A stretch of 64,000 bases of DNA from CBDBCU01 sp965242615 (GCA_965242615.1 CBDESR010000005.1:2046001-2110000), one strand, 5' to 3'. Shown: positions 42,410 through 51,225, counted from the stretch's first letter. Notes: generated by a model not told the origin, from the letters alone. Translations and numbers: made by a program.

Positions 42410-43930
42410 CTACACACCCGCCATAAACGCCTGATACTCCCCGTTCCCGAAGTTGTCCCGCACCCAGTTGGCCCGCCTCTCCGCGCTGTCCCGGGCCAAC
42501 TGCGCCAGCGTCTCATTCCGCATCCACCGCACCGCCGGCCGCTTGTTTTCCATCAGCAGCCCGGCCAGGGTCAGATGATTCCGTTTCCGACCATTGCACG
42601 GCCGGCACAGCAGAATGCGGTTCAGGATGTGGTTCGCCCCCCGGTCCGACTTGGGCGTAATGTGGTCTAACTCCATAAACTCCATTTCCAAGACCCGCCC
42701 GCAACCGGCGCAGATAACCCCATCGCCATTAGGATGGGCTTGGGCCACCGCCAAAATCCGGGCCATCTGCTCCCGGGACAACCGTTCCCAGGGCTCCGGC
42801 GGCCGCTGCGTCCGCAGCCGCAAATCCGGCACCGCCGGCGTATCGTCATAGTCGGTACGCTCCGGCGGCGCAGTCCGCAGATACACCTCGCCAAAGTTCA
42901 GCCGCTTGCTTTCATCGCTGACTTTCAGGTTCTCCTGCTCCAAGCGGTCCAGCACCATTTGATAGGCTCCGTCCCAAATGTCGATGCCGATCCAATGCCG
43001 CCCCAACCGTTCCGCCGCTACCGGCGTGGTAGCGCAACCCGCAAAGGGGTCAAGCACCATATCGCCCGGATGGCTCGACGCCCGGATTATCCGCTCGTAC
43101 AAGGACAAAGGTTTCTGGGTGGGATAACCGGTGCGCTCACCCTTGGGGATATGCCCGCCACCCGCAATATCGACCCAATAATCCTCGACCAGCTTGCCCC
43201 GGGCCCCGTACTCATCCTCTAGCTGGCGCACTTCCTCGTCGCTGCGGCCGCCGCGGGAAAGCGAATTATGCCCCGTCCCCGATAGCCGAATATAAGGAAT
43301 ATACAGGTCGTCCCGGTTAAAGGTATAGGCGTCCCCTTTGGAGTAATACAGGATGGTATCGTGCTTGCGGGGAAACCACCGCTTGGTGTTGGACGGCCCG
43401 GTATAGCACCAAACAATTTCATTCCTGAAATTCCGGCGCCCAAAGATGCCGTCCAGCAGGCACTTGGCATAGGCGTGGGCCGTGTGGTCAATGTGCAGGT
43501 ACAGGCTGCCGGTCTCTTTCAAGACCCGATGGCATTCCAGCAAGCGGACGCCCAGCCAGCACAGGAAAGCGGCCATATCCTCCCCGGCCGCGACCCGGGC
43601 CGTGTCAATCACCGACCAGACCGCCGGCCAATCATCCTTGACCGCGTCCACCCAATCCGGATGCACATCCCGATCCCACGACCACCGATCCTCAAAGCGG
43701 GCCCCCTTGGCCAGGCTGTCCGGGGTGGCGTGAAAGTCCCGGCTTTTGTTAAAGGGCGGGTCCGTGGCAATCAGGTCAATGGTCGCCGAATTGATGCCCT
43801 TCAACACCTCGAGGTTGTCGCAGTGATACAGGGTGCGGTTGACCGGCTGCCCGGCAAGCGCGCTTGCGCGCTTGCGCGCTTGCGCGCTTGCGCGCTTGCG
43901 CGCTTGCGCGCTTGCAAAATCGTTCAACAT
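42410..43930 (-). CDS. DNA methyltransferase-HNH fusion, copy 2, with 5' 8-bp repeats
   Basis: The 506-residue protein is a beta-class methyltransferase with motif IV TDPPFNKS (about residues 56-63) before SAM motif I DPFAGCATTPVAAERLG. A C-terminal HNH module follows, with CAGC, ELDHITPKSDRGANH and CRPCNGRKRN (near 415-450). It is a paralogue of the gene at 16712. The start is ATG 43930, 9 nt after GGGAGGA; the in-frame TTG upstream lacks support. Codons 6-24 consist of seven perfect copies of GCAAGCGC, giving ASAQARKR repeats. Because 8 is not a multiple of 3, gain or loss of a unit shifts the frame. The present count keeps the full gene in frame. Confidence 0.87.
   Translation of the reverse strand: MLNDFASAQARKRASAQARKRASALAGQPVNRTLYHCDNLEVLKGINSATIDLIATDPPFNKSRDFHATPDSLAKGARFEDRWSWDRDVHPDWVDAVKDDWPAVWSVIDTARVAAGEDMAAFLCWLGVRLLECHRVLKETGSLYLHIDHTAHAYAKCLLDGIFGRRNFRNEIVWCYTGPSNTKRWFPRKHDTILYYSKGDAYTFNRDDLYIPYIRLSGTGHNSLSRGGRSDEEVRQLEDEYGARGKLVEDYWVDIAGGGHIPKGERTGYPTQKPLSLYERIIRASSHPGDMVLDPFAGCATTPVAAERLGRHWIGIDIWDGAYQMVLDRLEQENLKVSDESKRLNFGEVYLRTAPPERTDYDDTPAVPDLRLRTQRPPEPWERLSREQMARILAVAQAHPNGDGVICAGCGRVLEMEFMELDHITPKSDRGANHILNRILLCRPCNGRKRNHLTLAGLLMENKRPAVRWMRNETLAQLARDSAERRANWVRDNFGNGEYQAFMAGV
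43860..43915 (-). repeat. Seven perfect 8-bp repeats inside methyltransferase start region
   Basis: On the coding strand GCAAGCGC is repeated seven times without error, beginning 15 nt after the ATG at 43930. The array contains no stop codon in any frame. An alternative frame open from 43973 also crosses the array and ends at 43776, as expected for a frame switch. Confidence 0.95.
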
Positions 43931-43999
43931 AGCAGAATTTCCTCCCTTTTTCAACTTTTTGCCGCCCGGTCAACCCGGGCGGCCGCCTATGCTAACCCC

Positions 44000-44305
44000 C
44001 TACCCCTCGCTCCCGTTCTCCCCAAACCCGCCATCGCTGAACACCCCGATGGGCCGCCCCTGGAACACCGCGATGGCCGACTCCAGGGCGCCGATGCCTA
44101 CCGCGTTCAGCACCTCCCGGTCAATGGTCTGGATGACTTCCTGAATGTCCTCCTGCTCCAGGGTCTCCGCCACAATCAGGCACGCCTGCACCATAGCAAA
44201 GGCAAAATGCACATCCAGGCGGCCCACCAAGTCCTCCTCCTGGTAAATGTCGTACGCCTCGGAGTAGGCGGTTCGCACCATCCGCTCCAGCTTGTAATCC
44301 GCCAC
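44000..44305 (-). CDS. Small helical protein of unknown function
   Basis: The 101-residue product is mostly helical and acidic, with AYDIYQEEDLVGRLDVHFAF, LEQEDIQEVIQTIDREVLN and a glycine-rich tail (FSDGGFGENGSEG). No family is recognised. The start is GTG at 44305 with AAGGGGG about 7 nt upstream. It follows proA by 42 bp and may belong to the proB-proA operon. No catalytic motif is visible. Confidence 0.6.
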   Translation of the reverse strand: MADYKLERMVRTAYSEAYDIYQEEDLVGRLDVHFAFAMVQACLIVAETLEQEDIQEVIQTIDREVLNAVGIGALESAIAVFQGRPIGVFSDGGFGENGSEG

Positions 44306-44347
44306 TATTGCCCCCTTAACGCCGGTTAAATTGGGGTAGCCGCGCGG

Positions 44348-45631
44348 CTACTCCCGAACCTGTCCGTCCCCGATAATTACCCACTTGTACGAAGTCAATT
44401 CCCGCAGTCCCAGCGGCCCCCGGGCGTGAAACTTCTGGGTGCTGATGCCCACTTCCGCCCCCAAGCCCAACTGGGCCCCGTCGGTGAACCGGGTGCTGGC
44501 GTTGACCAGCACCGCCGCCGCATCCACTTCCCGCTGAAACCGTTCCGCCGCCCCGGCGTCCTCGGTAATTATCGCCTCCGAATGCCCCGAACCGTAGGTT
44601 TCAATATGCTCCAGGGCTTCCTCCAAGGAGTCCACTATCTTGATGGCGGCGGTCAGCGACAGAAATTCCTGCCCCCAATCCGTTTCGTTAGCCGCCCTGG
44701 TATTGACGCCGGCGGCCGGCCCCAGAATGCTCAAAGCCCGGTGGTCGCAGCGCAGTTCCACCCCGGCCGCCGTCAAATCCCGGGCAATAGCCGGCAAGCC
44801 GGCCGGGGCCGCCGCCGCGTGCAATAGCACCGTATCCAAAGCGTTGCACACCGTCGGCCGCTGCACCTTGGCGTTAAAGATGATGTTGGCGGCCTTGCCC
44901 AAATCCGCCCCTTGGTCCACATAAGCGTGGCAGACCCCGACCCCGCCGGTCACTACCGGCATTGCCGCCCGTTCCGCAATGAACTTAATCAGACTGGCGC
45001 CGCCGCGCGGCACCAGCAGGTCGATATACTCTTTCATCCCCAGCAGCGTATCCACCAGTTCCCGCTCCGGGTTGTCCACAAACTGCACGATGTCCGGGGA
45101 AATGCCGGCTTCCCCGATACACCGCCGCAACAGACCCGCCAATGCCGTATTGGATTCCAGGCTTTCCTTGCCGCCGCGCAGGAGGCAGGCATTCCCCGAT
45201 TTCAGGGTCAAGGCGGCAATGTCCACCGTGATATTGGGCCGGCTTTCGTAGATGCTGGCGATTACCCCCAGCGGCACCCGCCGCCGTTCCACTTGCAGCC
45301 CGTTGTCCAGCGTCCGCGCCTCGATAACTTCGTGCACCGGGTCGGGCAAAGCGGCGATGCCGCGGACATCTTTAGCCATACCGCGCAGCCGCTCCGGGGT
45401 CAACAGCAGCCGGTCAAGCATGGCCGCATCCATCCCGCCGGCTTGGGCGGCGGCGTAATCCGCCGCATTGGCCGCCAGTATCGGCTCCGGCTCGGTTTCC
45501 AAAGCGGCGGCGATGTTGAGCAAAGCCTGATTTTTCGCCGCGGTGTCCACCCGGGCCAACTGCCGGGCCGCCCGTTGCGCCGTCTTGCCCTGCGCCCGCA
45601 GCGCCGCCGCGTCTGTGGTAATGATTGCCAT
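44348..45631 (-). CDS. proA: Glutamate-5-semialdehyde dehydrogenase
   Basis: The 427-residue protein has the aldehyde-dehydrogenase fold and ProA family motifs: YESRPNITVDIAALTLKSGN, LVPRGGASLIKF, the catalytic Cys region AKVQRPTVCNALDTVL, and ASTRFTDGAQLGLGAEVGIST. It reduces glutamyl-5-phosphate to the semialdehyde in proline synthesis. It follows proB by 53 bp, in the usual order. ATG 45631 has AAAGGAG upstream. Confidence 0.95.
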   Translation of the reverse strand: MAIITTDAAALRAQGKTAQRAARQLARVDTAAKNQALLNIAAALETEPEPILAANAADYAAAQAGGMDAAMLDRLLLTPERLRGMAKDVRGIAALPDPVHEVIEARTLDNGLQVERRRVPLGVIASIYESRPNITVDIAALTLKSGNACLLRGGKESLESNTALAGLLRRCIGEAGISPDIVQFVDNPERELVDTLLGMKEYIDLLVPRGGASLIKFIAERAAMPVVTGGVGVCHAYVDQGADLGKAANIIFNAKVQRPTVCNALDTVLLHAAAAPAGLPAIARDLTAAGVELRCDHRALSILGPAAGVNTRAANETDWGQEFLSLTAAIKIVDSLEEALEHIETYGSGHSEAIITEDAGAAERFQREVDAAAVLVNASTRFTDGAQLGLGAEVGISTQKFHARGPLGLRELTSYKWVIIGDGQVRE

Positions 45632-45684
45632 ACTAACCCCGCTCCTTTGACTCTGGAGAATAACCCGACCGGCTTGGCGGCCGC

Positions 45685-46878
45685 CTACAGCAGCGTCAAG
45701 TTATTCCGATGCACCACTTCCTGCCCGTAGTGATACCCCAAAAGCTCCGGAATATCATCGGAATGATGCCCCCGGATGCGGCGCACATCGGCCGCCCGGT
45801 AGTTGGCAATGCCGCAGGCAATACGCTGTCCCGGTTCAGCTACAATATAGATAATATCCCCCCGTTGAAATTCCCCCTCCACTGCCCGGATGCCGCTGGG
45901 CAGCAGGCTGACATGGCGGTTTTGCAATGCCGCCGCCGCGCCGCCATCGACCACGATTGCCCCCCATTGGGAATCCCGAACCCGGCTCAACATCCACCGC
46001 TTGCGGGCTTCCAATTTTTCCCCGGCCGCCACAAATAAAGTGCCCAGGGGCTGCCCGCCGGCGGCCTTGATTACCGCGCCCTCCGCCCGCCCGTTGCACA
46101 ATACCATCGGAATCCCGGCCGCCGTAACCAGCCGGGCGGCCTCAATTTTCGTGGGCATACCGCCTCTTGCCCACGGGTTGCGGTGCTGCCCGGCCGCCGC
46201 CACGATGCCCGCATCCACCTGTTCCACCACCGGAATCAACGCCGCCTCCGGATTATAGCGGGGGTCGGCGGTATATAGTCCGTCGGTGTCGGTCAGCACT
46301 ATCAGCAAATCGGCGTCAATCAGATTGGTCACCAAAGCCGACAAGCGGTCATTGTCCCCAAAAACCTCGCCGATTTCATCCACTGCCACTACATCATTTT
46401 CGTTCAGGATGGGCGTCACGCCCAAATCCAGCAACGCCAGCAAAGTGTTGCGGACATTCAGGTAGGCTTGCCGGTCGGCCAGGTCGTTGATGGTCAGCAG
46501 GGTTTGGGCAACCTGGACGCCGCAACTGGCAAAGAGCCGCTCGTAGGTGTGCATCAGCCGCCCTTGCCCGATGGCCGCCAATGCCTGCCGGGAGGGAATT
46601 TCCCGCTCGGTCAATGTACGGTGGCCCCGGCCTAGTTCCTGCCGCCCGGCGGCAATGGCCCCGGAAGTTACCAGCAGCAACTCCGCTCCGCATTTCTGCA
46701 ACTGGCAAATCTGCTGAACCAGGTCGGACATTACCGCCCAATCCAGTCCGCCGCTGCCATCGGCGGCGGTCAATACCCCGGTGCCGGCTTTGACCACAAT
46801 CCGCCGGTAATTCAGCTTTCCCGCCGCCGACACTGCGGCGGCGGTATCCGGTCGGATTTGCTGGACACTGGTGGACAT
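45685..46878 (-). CDS. proB: Glutamate 5-kinase with PUA domain
   Basis: The 397-residue protein has an amino-acid-kinase domain (VVKAGTGVLT, LVTSGAIAAGRQELG, NENDVVAVDEIG, LLIVLTDTDGLY, GMPTKIEAARL) and a C-terminal PUA domain with ALQNRHVSLLPSGIRAVEG. It phosphorylates glutamate, the committed and feedback-inhibited step of proline synthesis. No ribosome site precedes ATG 46878. A promoter is at 46921-46951. Confidence 0.94.
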   Translation of the reverse strand: MSTSVQQIRPDTAAAVSAAGKLNYRRIVVKAGTGVLTAADGSGGLDWAVMSDLVQQICQLQKCGAELLLVTSGAIAAGRQELGRGHRTLTEREIPSRQALAAIGQGRLMHTYERLFASCGVQVAQTLLTINDLADRQAYLNVRNTLLALLDLGVTPILNENDVVAVDEIGEVFGDNDRLSALVTNLIDADLLIVLTDTDGLYTADPRYNPEAALIPVVEQVDAGIVAAAGQHRNPWARGGMPTKIEAARLVTAAGIPMVLCNGRAEGAVIKAAGGQPLGTLFVAAGEKLEARKRWMLSRVRDSQWGAIVVDGGAAAALQNRHVSLLPSGIRAVEGEFQRGDIIYIVAEPGQRIACGIANYRAADVRRIRGHHSDDIPELLGYHYGQEVVHRNNLTLL

Positions 46879-46920
46879 AATCTAGCGATGCAACCTGGCG
46901 CCGGTGTGGTGATGGGCGGC

Positions 46921-46951
46921 ATTATAACACGGCGGGATAAGCAGTTGTCAG
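46921..46951 (-). promoter_or_regulatory. Candidate promoter of proB-proA
   Basis: On the minus strand: CTGACA, a 19-bp spacer and TATAAT, about 43 nt upstream of the proB ATG. The -10 is perfect; the spacer is long. Confidence 0.5.
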
Positions 46952-47065
46952 GTAGCAATTGACCGCCCTTCCCGACTTGGCCGGAATGACGGTCAATTTG
47001 CCGCCGCCAAGAATGACAGCCAACTCCTATGGTCGATTCTTTATGCCCGGCTTGGAAAAGAACCG

Positions 47066-49099
47066 CTACCCCGTAACCCGCTTTTTGCGGTTGGTCATAT
47101 AGTCCACAAGGATGTATTCGCCCAGGTTTTCGGAGCTGCTGTAGAAGGCGCGGCCCTGGTTGATGCGGGTCATCCGGTCGACGAAGTTGACCAACTGGTA
47201 GTTGTTCTCCAGCATAAAGGTGTTGATGATGATGCCTTCCTGGGTGCAGCGTTTGACCTCTTTCAGAGTTTCCAGTTCGGTGCGGTGGCTGGGCGGGTAG
47301 TTGAAATAGGAGCGGCCATTTTCCAGATGGGCCGTCGGCTCCCCGTCAGTGATGACCAGTATCTGCCGGGTGCCGCCCTTTTCCTTGGCCAGCAGATTGC
47401 GGGACAACATCAGGGCGTGGTGCAGGTTAGTCCCGGAAGTCCAGTTGTTCCAGGTGATTTTAGCCAAATCCTCCTCTTTGATTTCCCGGGCGTAGTCGGA
47501 AAAGCCGACGACGTGCAGGGTATCCCGGGGGTATTGGGTGCGGATGAGGGCAAAGAGGGCCAGGGTGACTTTCTTGGCGGCCGGCCAGTTGTTGAACATG
47601 GCCATGGAACGGCTCTGGTCGAGCAGTACGATGGTGGCGGCCCGGGTCATGTGTTCGTTGCGGTAAATCTCAAAGTCCTGGGGGCTGATGCGCACCGGCA
47701 CCTGCGGCCCGCCGCGGACGATGGCGTTCTTGACGGTGGATTGCAAATCCAACTGGAAAGGGTCGCCGAATTCGTAGGGTTTGGTTTCGCCCAGCAAATC
47801 GCCGCCAGCGCCCCGGGTATCCAGTTCGTGGTTGCCCATCCGGTCTTTTTTCAGGTGGACAAAGACTTCGCGCAACGCCTTTTGGCCGATGCGGCGGATG
47901 CCGCGGGCGGTGAGCTGCGGGTCATCATCGCCGGTGATATAGCCGGCTTCCTTGAGCATCTGCCGCAGCCGGTCGAGTTCCTCCCAAGCGCGGCGGGCTT
48001 CCTCGCCCAACAGTTCGGCTAACTTGTCCGGGTCAATATCCTCGAGATTGCCGGTGCGGAGGGCTTGCTGGAGGGACTGCTCCAACTGGTCCAAATCCTG
48101 GAACTGGCGCATCATTTCCATAGCCTGCTCCATCGTCAGGCTGTCGTCCCCCAAGAAAGGATACTGCCGCCGCAGGTCGTCCATAGGCATCAGCTGTTCC
48201 ATCAGCCCGGCGAACTCGGCCATTTCCTGCTGCAAGCCGGGTTGCAGGGCGGACATCAGGGCGTCCTCCAGTTCCCGGCGGGCCTCCGGGGACATACTGT
48301 CGAGCAGGGACTGCATTTGCGCCAACTGCTGTTGCAGCATTTCCATAAGTTGGTCGAAACTCTGCGGCGGGTTGTCGCCGAACATCGGGCCGAACTGCTG
48401 CATAAAGCCGTCAAAGTCCGGTTCCCGGCCGGACAGCTTATCCTGCATCATCTGGTTCAGCTGCCGCAACATTTCCTGCATGGCGGCCATCTGTTCCGGG
48501 GACATTCCCTCGAGTTGCTGGCGCATCTGCTGGGACATATTTTGCGCCATCTGGCTTTTGAGCCGGTCGAGCAGTTCCTGAAAGAGGCGTTGGGCTTCCG
48601 GGTCGATGAAATCGTATTCCATCAACTCCTGAATCTGGCCGCCGAGGCTGTCGGGCAAGTTGTCGAGTTTTTCCCGGTTGCGGTCGGCGCGCTGTTGCAG
48701 CAGGTTGTAAAGGCTTTCCGGCAATTCCCGGTCGGTTTCCGGGGACTGCTCGACCTGCTCCCGGGCGTCGGACAGGCGGCGGTCGATGCCTTGCCGCTCC
48801 GTTTGCAGAATTTCCTCAAGGCGTTCCTTGAGGTCATCGACTACGGAGTCCATATTGTGCTGCTGCAACTGCTGGCGGCGGCGGTTTTTCAGCTGCTCCA
48901 TCAGGTCGCGGAGGCCGGTCATCTGCTGGCCTTCCCGGTTCTGCAATCCGTTCCGCAGCAGTTCCCGCAGGGCGGACATCAGGTCGCCGTCCTTGAGCAG
49001 TTCATCGGACAGCTTATCCATCAGTTCGTTGGCGTCGAGGTCAAAAATCTGCTGGGAGCCGTCCCAGCGGGAGTAGCGATAGGAGCGGTACAAGAGCAT
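47066..49099 (-). CDS. VWA-domain protein
   Basis: The 677-residue protein has a long acidic, Gln/Leu/Met-rich helical first part (about residues 20-400; runs such as LMEQLKNRRRQQLQQHNM), then a von Willebrand A domain with a complete MIDAS: LLDQSRSM (DxSxS), SGTNLHHAL (Thr) and VITDGEPT (Asp). It resembles CoxE/YehP-type VWA proteins that work with MoxR/BchI-like AAA ATPases in metal insertion or complex assembly, but no such ATPase is adjacent. ATG 49099 has GGGGAGG upstream. Confidence 0.85.
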   Translation of the reverse strand: MLLYRSYRYSRWDGSQQIFDLDANELMDKLSDELLKDGDLMSALRELLRNGLQNREGQQMTGLRDLMEQLKNRRRQQLQQHNMDSVVDDLKERLEEILQTERQGIDRRLSDAREQVEQSPETDRELPESLYNLLQQRADRNREKLDNLPDSLGGQIQELMEYDFIDPEAQRLFQELLDRLKSQMAQNMSQQMRQQLEGMSPEQMAAMQEMLRQLNQMMQDKLSGREPDFDGFMQQFGPMFGDNPPQSFDQLMEMLQQQLAQMQSLLDSMSPEARRELEDALMSALQPGLQQEMAEFAGLMEQLMPMDDLRRQYPFLGDDSLTMEQAMEMMRQFQDLDQLEQSLQQALRTGNLEDIDPDKLAELLGEEARRAWEELDRLRQMLKEAGYITGDDDPQLTARGIRRIGQKALREVFVHLKKDRMGNHELDTRGAGGDLLGETKPYEFGDPFQLDLQSTVKNAIVRGGPQVPVRISPQDFEIYRNEHMTRAATIVLLDQSRSMAMFNNWPAAKKVTLALFALIRTQYPRDTLHVVGFSDYAREIKEEDLAKITWNNWTSGTNLHHALMLSRNLLAKEKGGTRQILVITDGEPTAHLENGRSYFNYPPSHRTELETLKEVKRCTQEGIIINTFMLENNYQLVNFVDRMTRINQGRAFYSSSENLGEYILVDYMTNRKKRVTG

Positions 49100-49178
49100 A
49101 ACGGCCTCCCCTTGCGTTAAGCGGCTGCGTCAGGGCCGGGGATCAGTGGGGGCAAGTATAGCACACCGGGCGGGAAAG

Positions 49179-49697
49179 TCAGACTACCTGCGCGCCGAGG
49201 ATGTTTTGCAGATGGCCCAAAGCCCAAGTATGGGCGGCCGGGTCAAAGGTGGCGACGCAGTCGGCGGGCACGGCCACGGCGTAGTCCCGATTGCGGGCGT
49301 CGGCGGTGGTATAGAGGATGCAAATGTCGGTGCAGACGCCGCAGACGATAACCTGGTCCGGGTTCAGTTGCTCGAGCCGCCGGGAGAGGTCGGTGTTAAA
49401 AAAGCCGCTGTAGCGGTTCTTGGGGACGAGGTTGTCCCCGGTCAGATAGCCGGCCAGTTCGGGGATGACTTCCGGCTCCGCCGTGCCTTTGACGCAATGG
49501 ACGGGGAAAATCTGAAACTCCAGGTCGTCCGGGTCGTGGTGGTCGGCGATGAACAGGATGGCGGAGCCGGCGGCGGTTTCCCGTTGCAGCAGGGCTTGGA
49601 TGGGGGGTATCAAATCCCGGTAGCCGGCGCAGTAAAGGTTATGCCCCGGCTCCAGGAACCCGCGCACCATATCGATAACCAGTACGGCGTTGGGCAT
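49179..49697 (-). CDS. Isochorismatase-family cysteine hydrolase
   Basis: The 172-residue protein has the family triad: Asp in VLVIDMVRGF, Lys in VPKNRYSGF, and Cys in VIVCGVCTDICILYT. The lengths and spacing resemble nicotinamidase or related amidases rather than isochorismatase itself. It probably hydrolyses a small amide. Start ATG 49697 has GGAGG 8 nt upstream; an upstream in-frame start at 49745 overlaps the previous gene. It lies 22 bp after the PEP-mutase-like gene, in the same operon. Confidence 0.85.
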   Translation of the reverse strand: MPNAVLVIDMVRGFLEPGHNLYCAGYRDLIPPIQALLQRETAAGSAILFIADHHDPDDLEFQIFPVHCVKGTAEPEVIPELAGYLTGDNLVPKNRYSGFFNTDLSRRLEQLNPDQVIVCGVCTDICILYTTADARNRDYAVAVPADCVATFDPAAHTWALGHLQNILGAQVV

Positions 49698-49719
49698 AGT
49701 TGCGCCTCCGTAATAAGAT

Positions 49720-50592
49720 TTAAGCGGCCCCGGAGTAGCGTTCATCCCGGGCCAACAGCTCCGACAAGCCTACGGATTCAAAGCAATCCTGCAAACTGAC
49801 CATACTATCCAGCCGGCCGGCGGTAGTTCCGGCGGTTTTCAGCTCGGACAGCAAGTCACCGACGGCTCGGCTGACGGTCAGCAATGCGCTGACGGGGTAG
49901 ATTGCCAGCTTAAAGCCAATTCTCTCCAGTTCGGCCGCCTTCAGCAGCGGCGATTTGCCGGTTTCGACAAAGTTGTAAAGCAGCGGCAGTTCCAGGGATT
50001 TAGCGGCCCGTTCCGCGTCCTCCGGGGAGCGCAGAGCTTCGACAAAGAGTATATCGGCGCCGGCTTGGGTATAGGCAGCGCAGCGGCGCATAGTATCGTC
50101 CCAATCGGTAACGGCCAAGGCATCAGTGCGGACAATCAGCTTAAAGTCCGGGTCCGTACGGGCATCCACCGCCGCCCGGATTTTGGCGACCATATCGTCC
50201 GTAGGAATAACCCGCTTGTTGTCCAGATGGCCGCAGCGTTTGGGAAACTCCTGGTCTTCGAGATGCACCGCCGCCACACCGGCCCGTTCGTACTGGCGGA
50301 TGACGCGCTGGATGTTGAGGATGCCACCATAGCCGGTGTCCGCGTCGGCAATGACCGGCACATTAACGGCGGCAGTAATGTCCGCGGCGTTGGCGACCAT
50401 TTCGGTCATAGTAGCCAAGGCCAAATCCGGATAACCTAGCCGGGCCACGGAGGTGCCGGCCCCGGTCATATACACGGCAGGAAAACCGGCCTGCTCAATC
50501 AGTCGGGCGGTCAGACAGTCGTAAGCCCCGGGAGCCATAATCAGCCCCGGCTTTGCCAGCAAACGCCGCAGGCGGGTAGTAGCCCGTTCCAT
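49720..50592 (-). CDS. Isocitrate lyase/PEP mutase-family protein
   Basis: The 290-residue protein has the family's (beta/alpha)8 fold markers: MAPGAYDCLTARLIEQAGF, VIADADTGYGG with the metal-binding Asp pair, VHLEDQEFPKRCGH and ERAAKSLELPLLYNF. The canonical lyase loop KKCGH appears as KRCGH, so a lyase-type activity (2-methylisocitrate or oxaloacetate-like substrates) is plausible. Start ATG 50592 is used because the longer ORF has no ribosome site. It precedes the cysteine hydrolase. Confidence 0.86.
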   Translation of the reverse strand: MERATTRLRRLLAKPGLIMAPGAYDCLTARLIEQAGFPAVYMTGAGTSVARLGYPDLALATMTEMVANAADITAAVNVPVIADADTGYGGILNIQRVIRQYERAGVAAVHLEDQEFPKRCGHLDNKRVIPTDDMVAKIRAAVDARTDPDFKLIVRTDALAVTDWDDTMRRCAAYTQAGADILFVEALRSPEDAERAAKSLELPLLYNFVETGKSPLLKAAELERIGFKLAIYPVSALLTVSRAVGDLLSELKTAGTTAGRLDSMVSLQDCFESVGLSELLARDERYSGAA

Positions 50593-50623
50593 AACACCGC
50601 GCCCCTTTTGGGGCGTTTTCCAA

Positions 50624-50941
50624 TTAGCGGTCCAACGCCTTGCGGGCGTTGTCAACTTGAGACTTCATGTGCATCGCCCCGTCATAGAGGAAATCCACGA
50701 ATTTGATCACCTCTTGGGCCAGCTCCTCCCTTTTGGCAGGATCCGCTTCAGCGACAAGACGATGCAGCCGGTGCGTCGTCTTGGCTTTTGCGCCCCTCCA
50801 ACTATCGGCAGCATAGCTTCGGGCTTCACCGTAGCTAATGCCCGACTCTTTGCTGATGTCGGAAATGGTCGTTCCCTCGAAAGCCATTGTCCTGACCTGC
50901 TCCCGCAGGGCCGCTTTGTCCGTCGTCAAGCTCGTCATCAT
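50624..50941 (-). CDS. Small helix-turn-helix-like protein
   Basis: The 105-residue product has an N-terminal segment that fits a helix-turn-helix: ALREQVRTMAFEGTTISDIS followed by KESGISYGEARSYAADSW. The second half is helical and charged. This suggests a DNA-binding regulator, perhaps of itself or of the divergent lipoprotein gene. The start could be ATG 50941 or 50938. Upstream is a 320-bp region with strong hairpins that might be its operator region. Exact family not recognised. Confidence 0.55.
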   Translation of the reverse strand: MMTSLTTDKAALREQVRTMAFEGTTISDISKESGISYGEARSYAADSWRGAKAKTTHRLHRLVAEADPAKREELAQEVIKFVDFLYDGAMHMKSQVDNARKALDR

Positions 50942-51071
50942 ACTCCTTTGGGATTTCAGACTGCCTCCCGCTGATTGTGGGGACAGCAGGCAGGATAAGG
51001 GTAACCAAGGTGGATGTAAATATACAACGAATAATCCGGAATAGCAACCCTACTATTGTATAAAACCCGGT

Positions 51072-51105
51072 ATAGCGATTTGACACCGCCCCGCTAAATC
51101 GCTAT
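51072..51105. other. Perfect 10-bp hairpin
   Basis: ATAGCGATTT (51072-51081) pairs with AAATCGCTAT (51096-51105) around a 14-nt loop. It may be an operator or an RNA hairpin. Confidence 0.6.
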
Positions 51106-51112
51106 TCTAATG

Positions 51113-51225
51113 TTGCTACGGTCCCTTGGGTGCTGGCTCCCCCTTTGGTGGGTGAGCTATGGGGCAAAGGATGGCATTCCCTTGCCCCCTTGTCAGCTCA
51201 CGCCAGGGCCAGGTGACCGTAGCAA
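51113..51225. ncRNA. Candidate structured RNA or palindromic element
   Basis: The ends TTGCTACGGTC (51113-51123) and GACCGTAGCAA (51215-51225) pair perfectly. Inside, GTGAGCT pairs with AGCTCAC and GGGGCAA with TTGCCCC, giving one long imperfect hairpin of about 113 nt. No SRP RNA core (GGAAGNAGCAGCC) or tRNA features are seen. It could be a small RNA, a 5' leader element, or a miniature mobile element. Confidence 0.4.

Noticed and set aside
51113..51225. SRP RNA or 6S RNA
   Set aside because: The long hairpin is similar in outline, but the SRP loop GGAAGNAGCAGCC is missing and 6S cannot be judged from shape alone.
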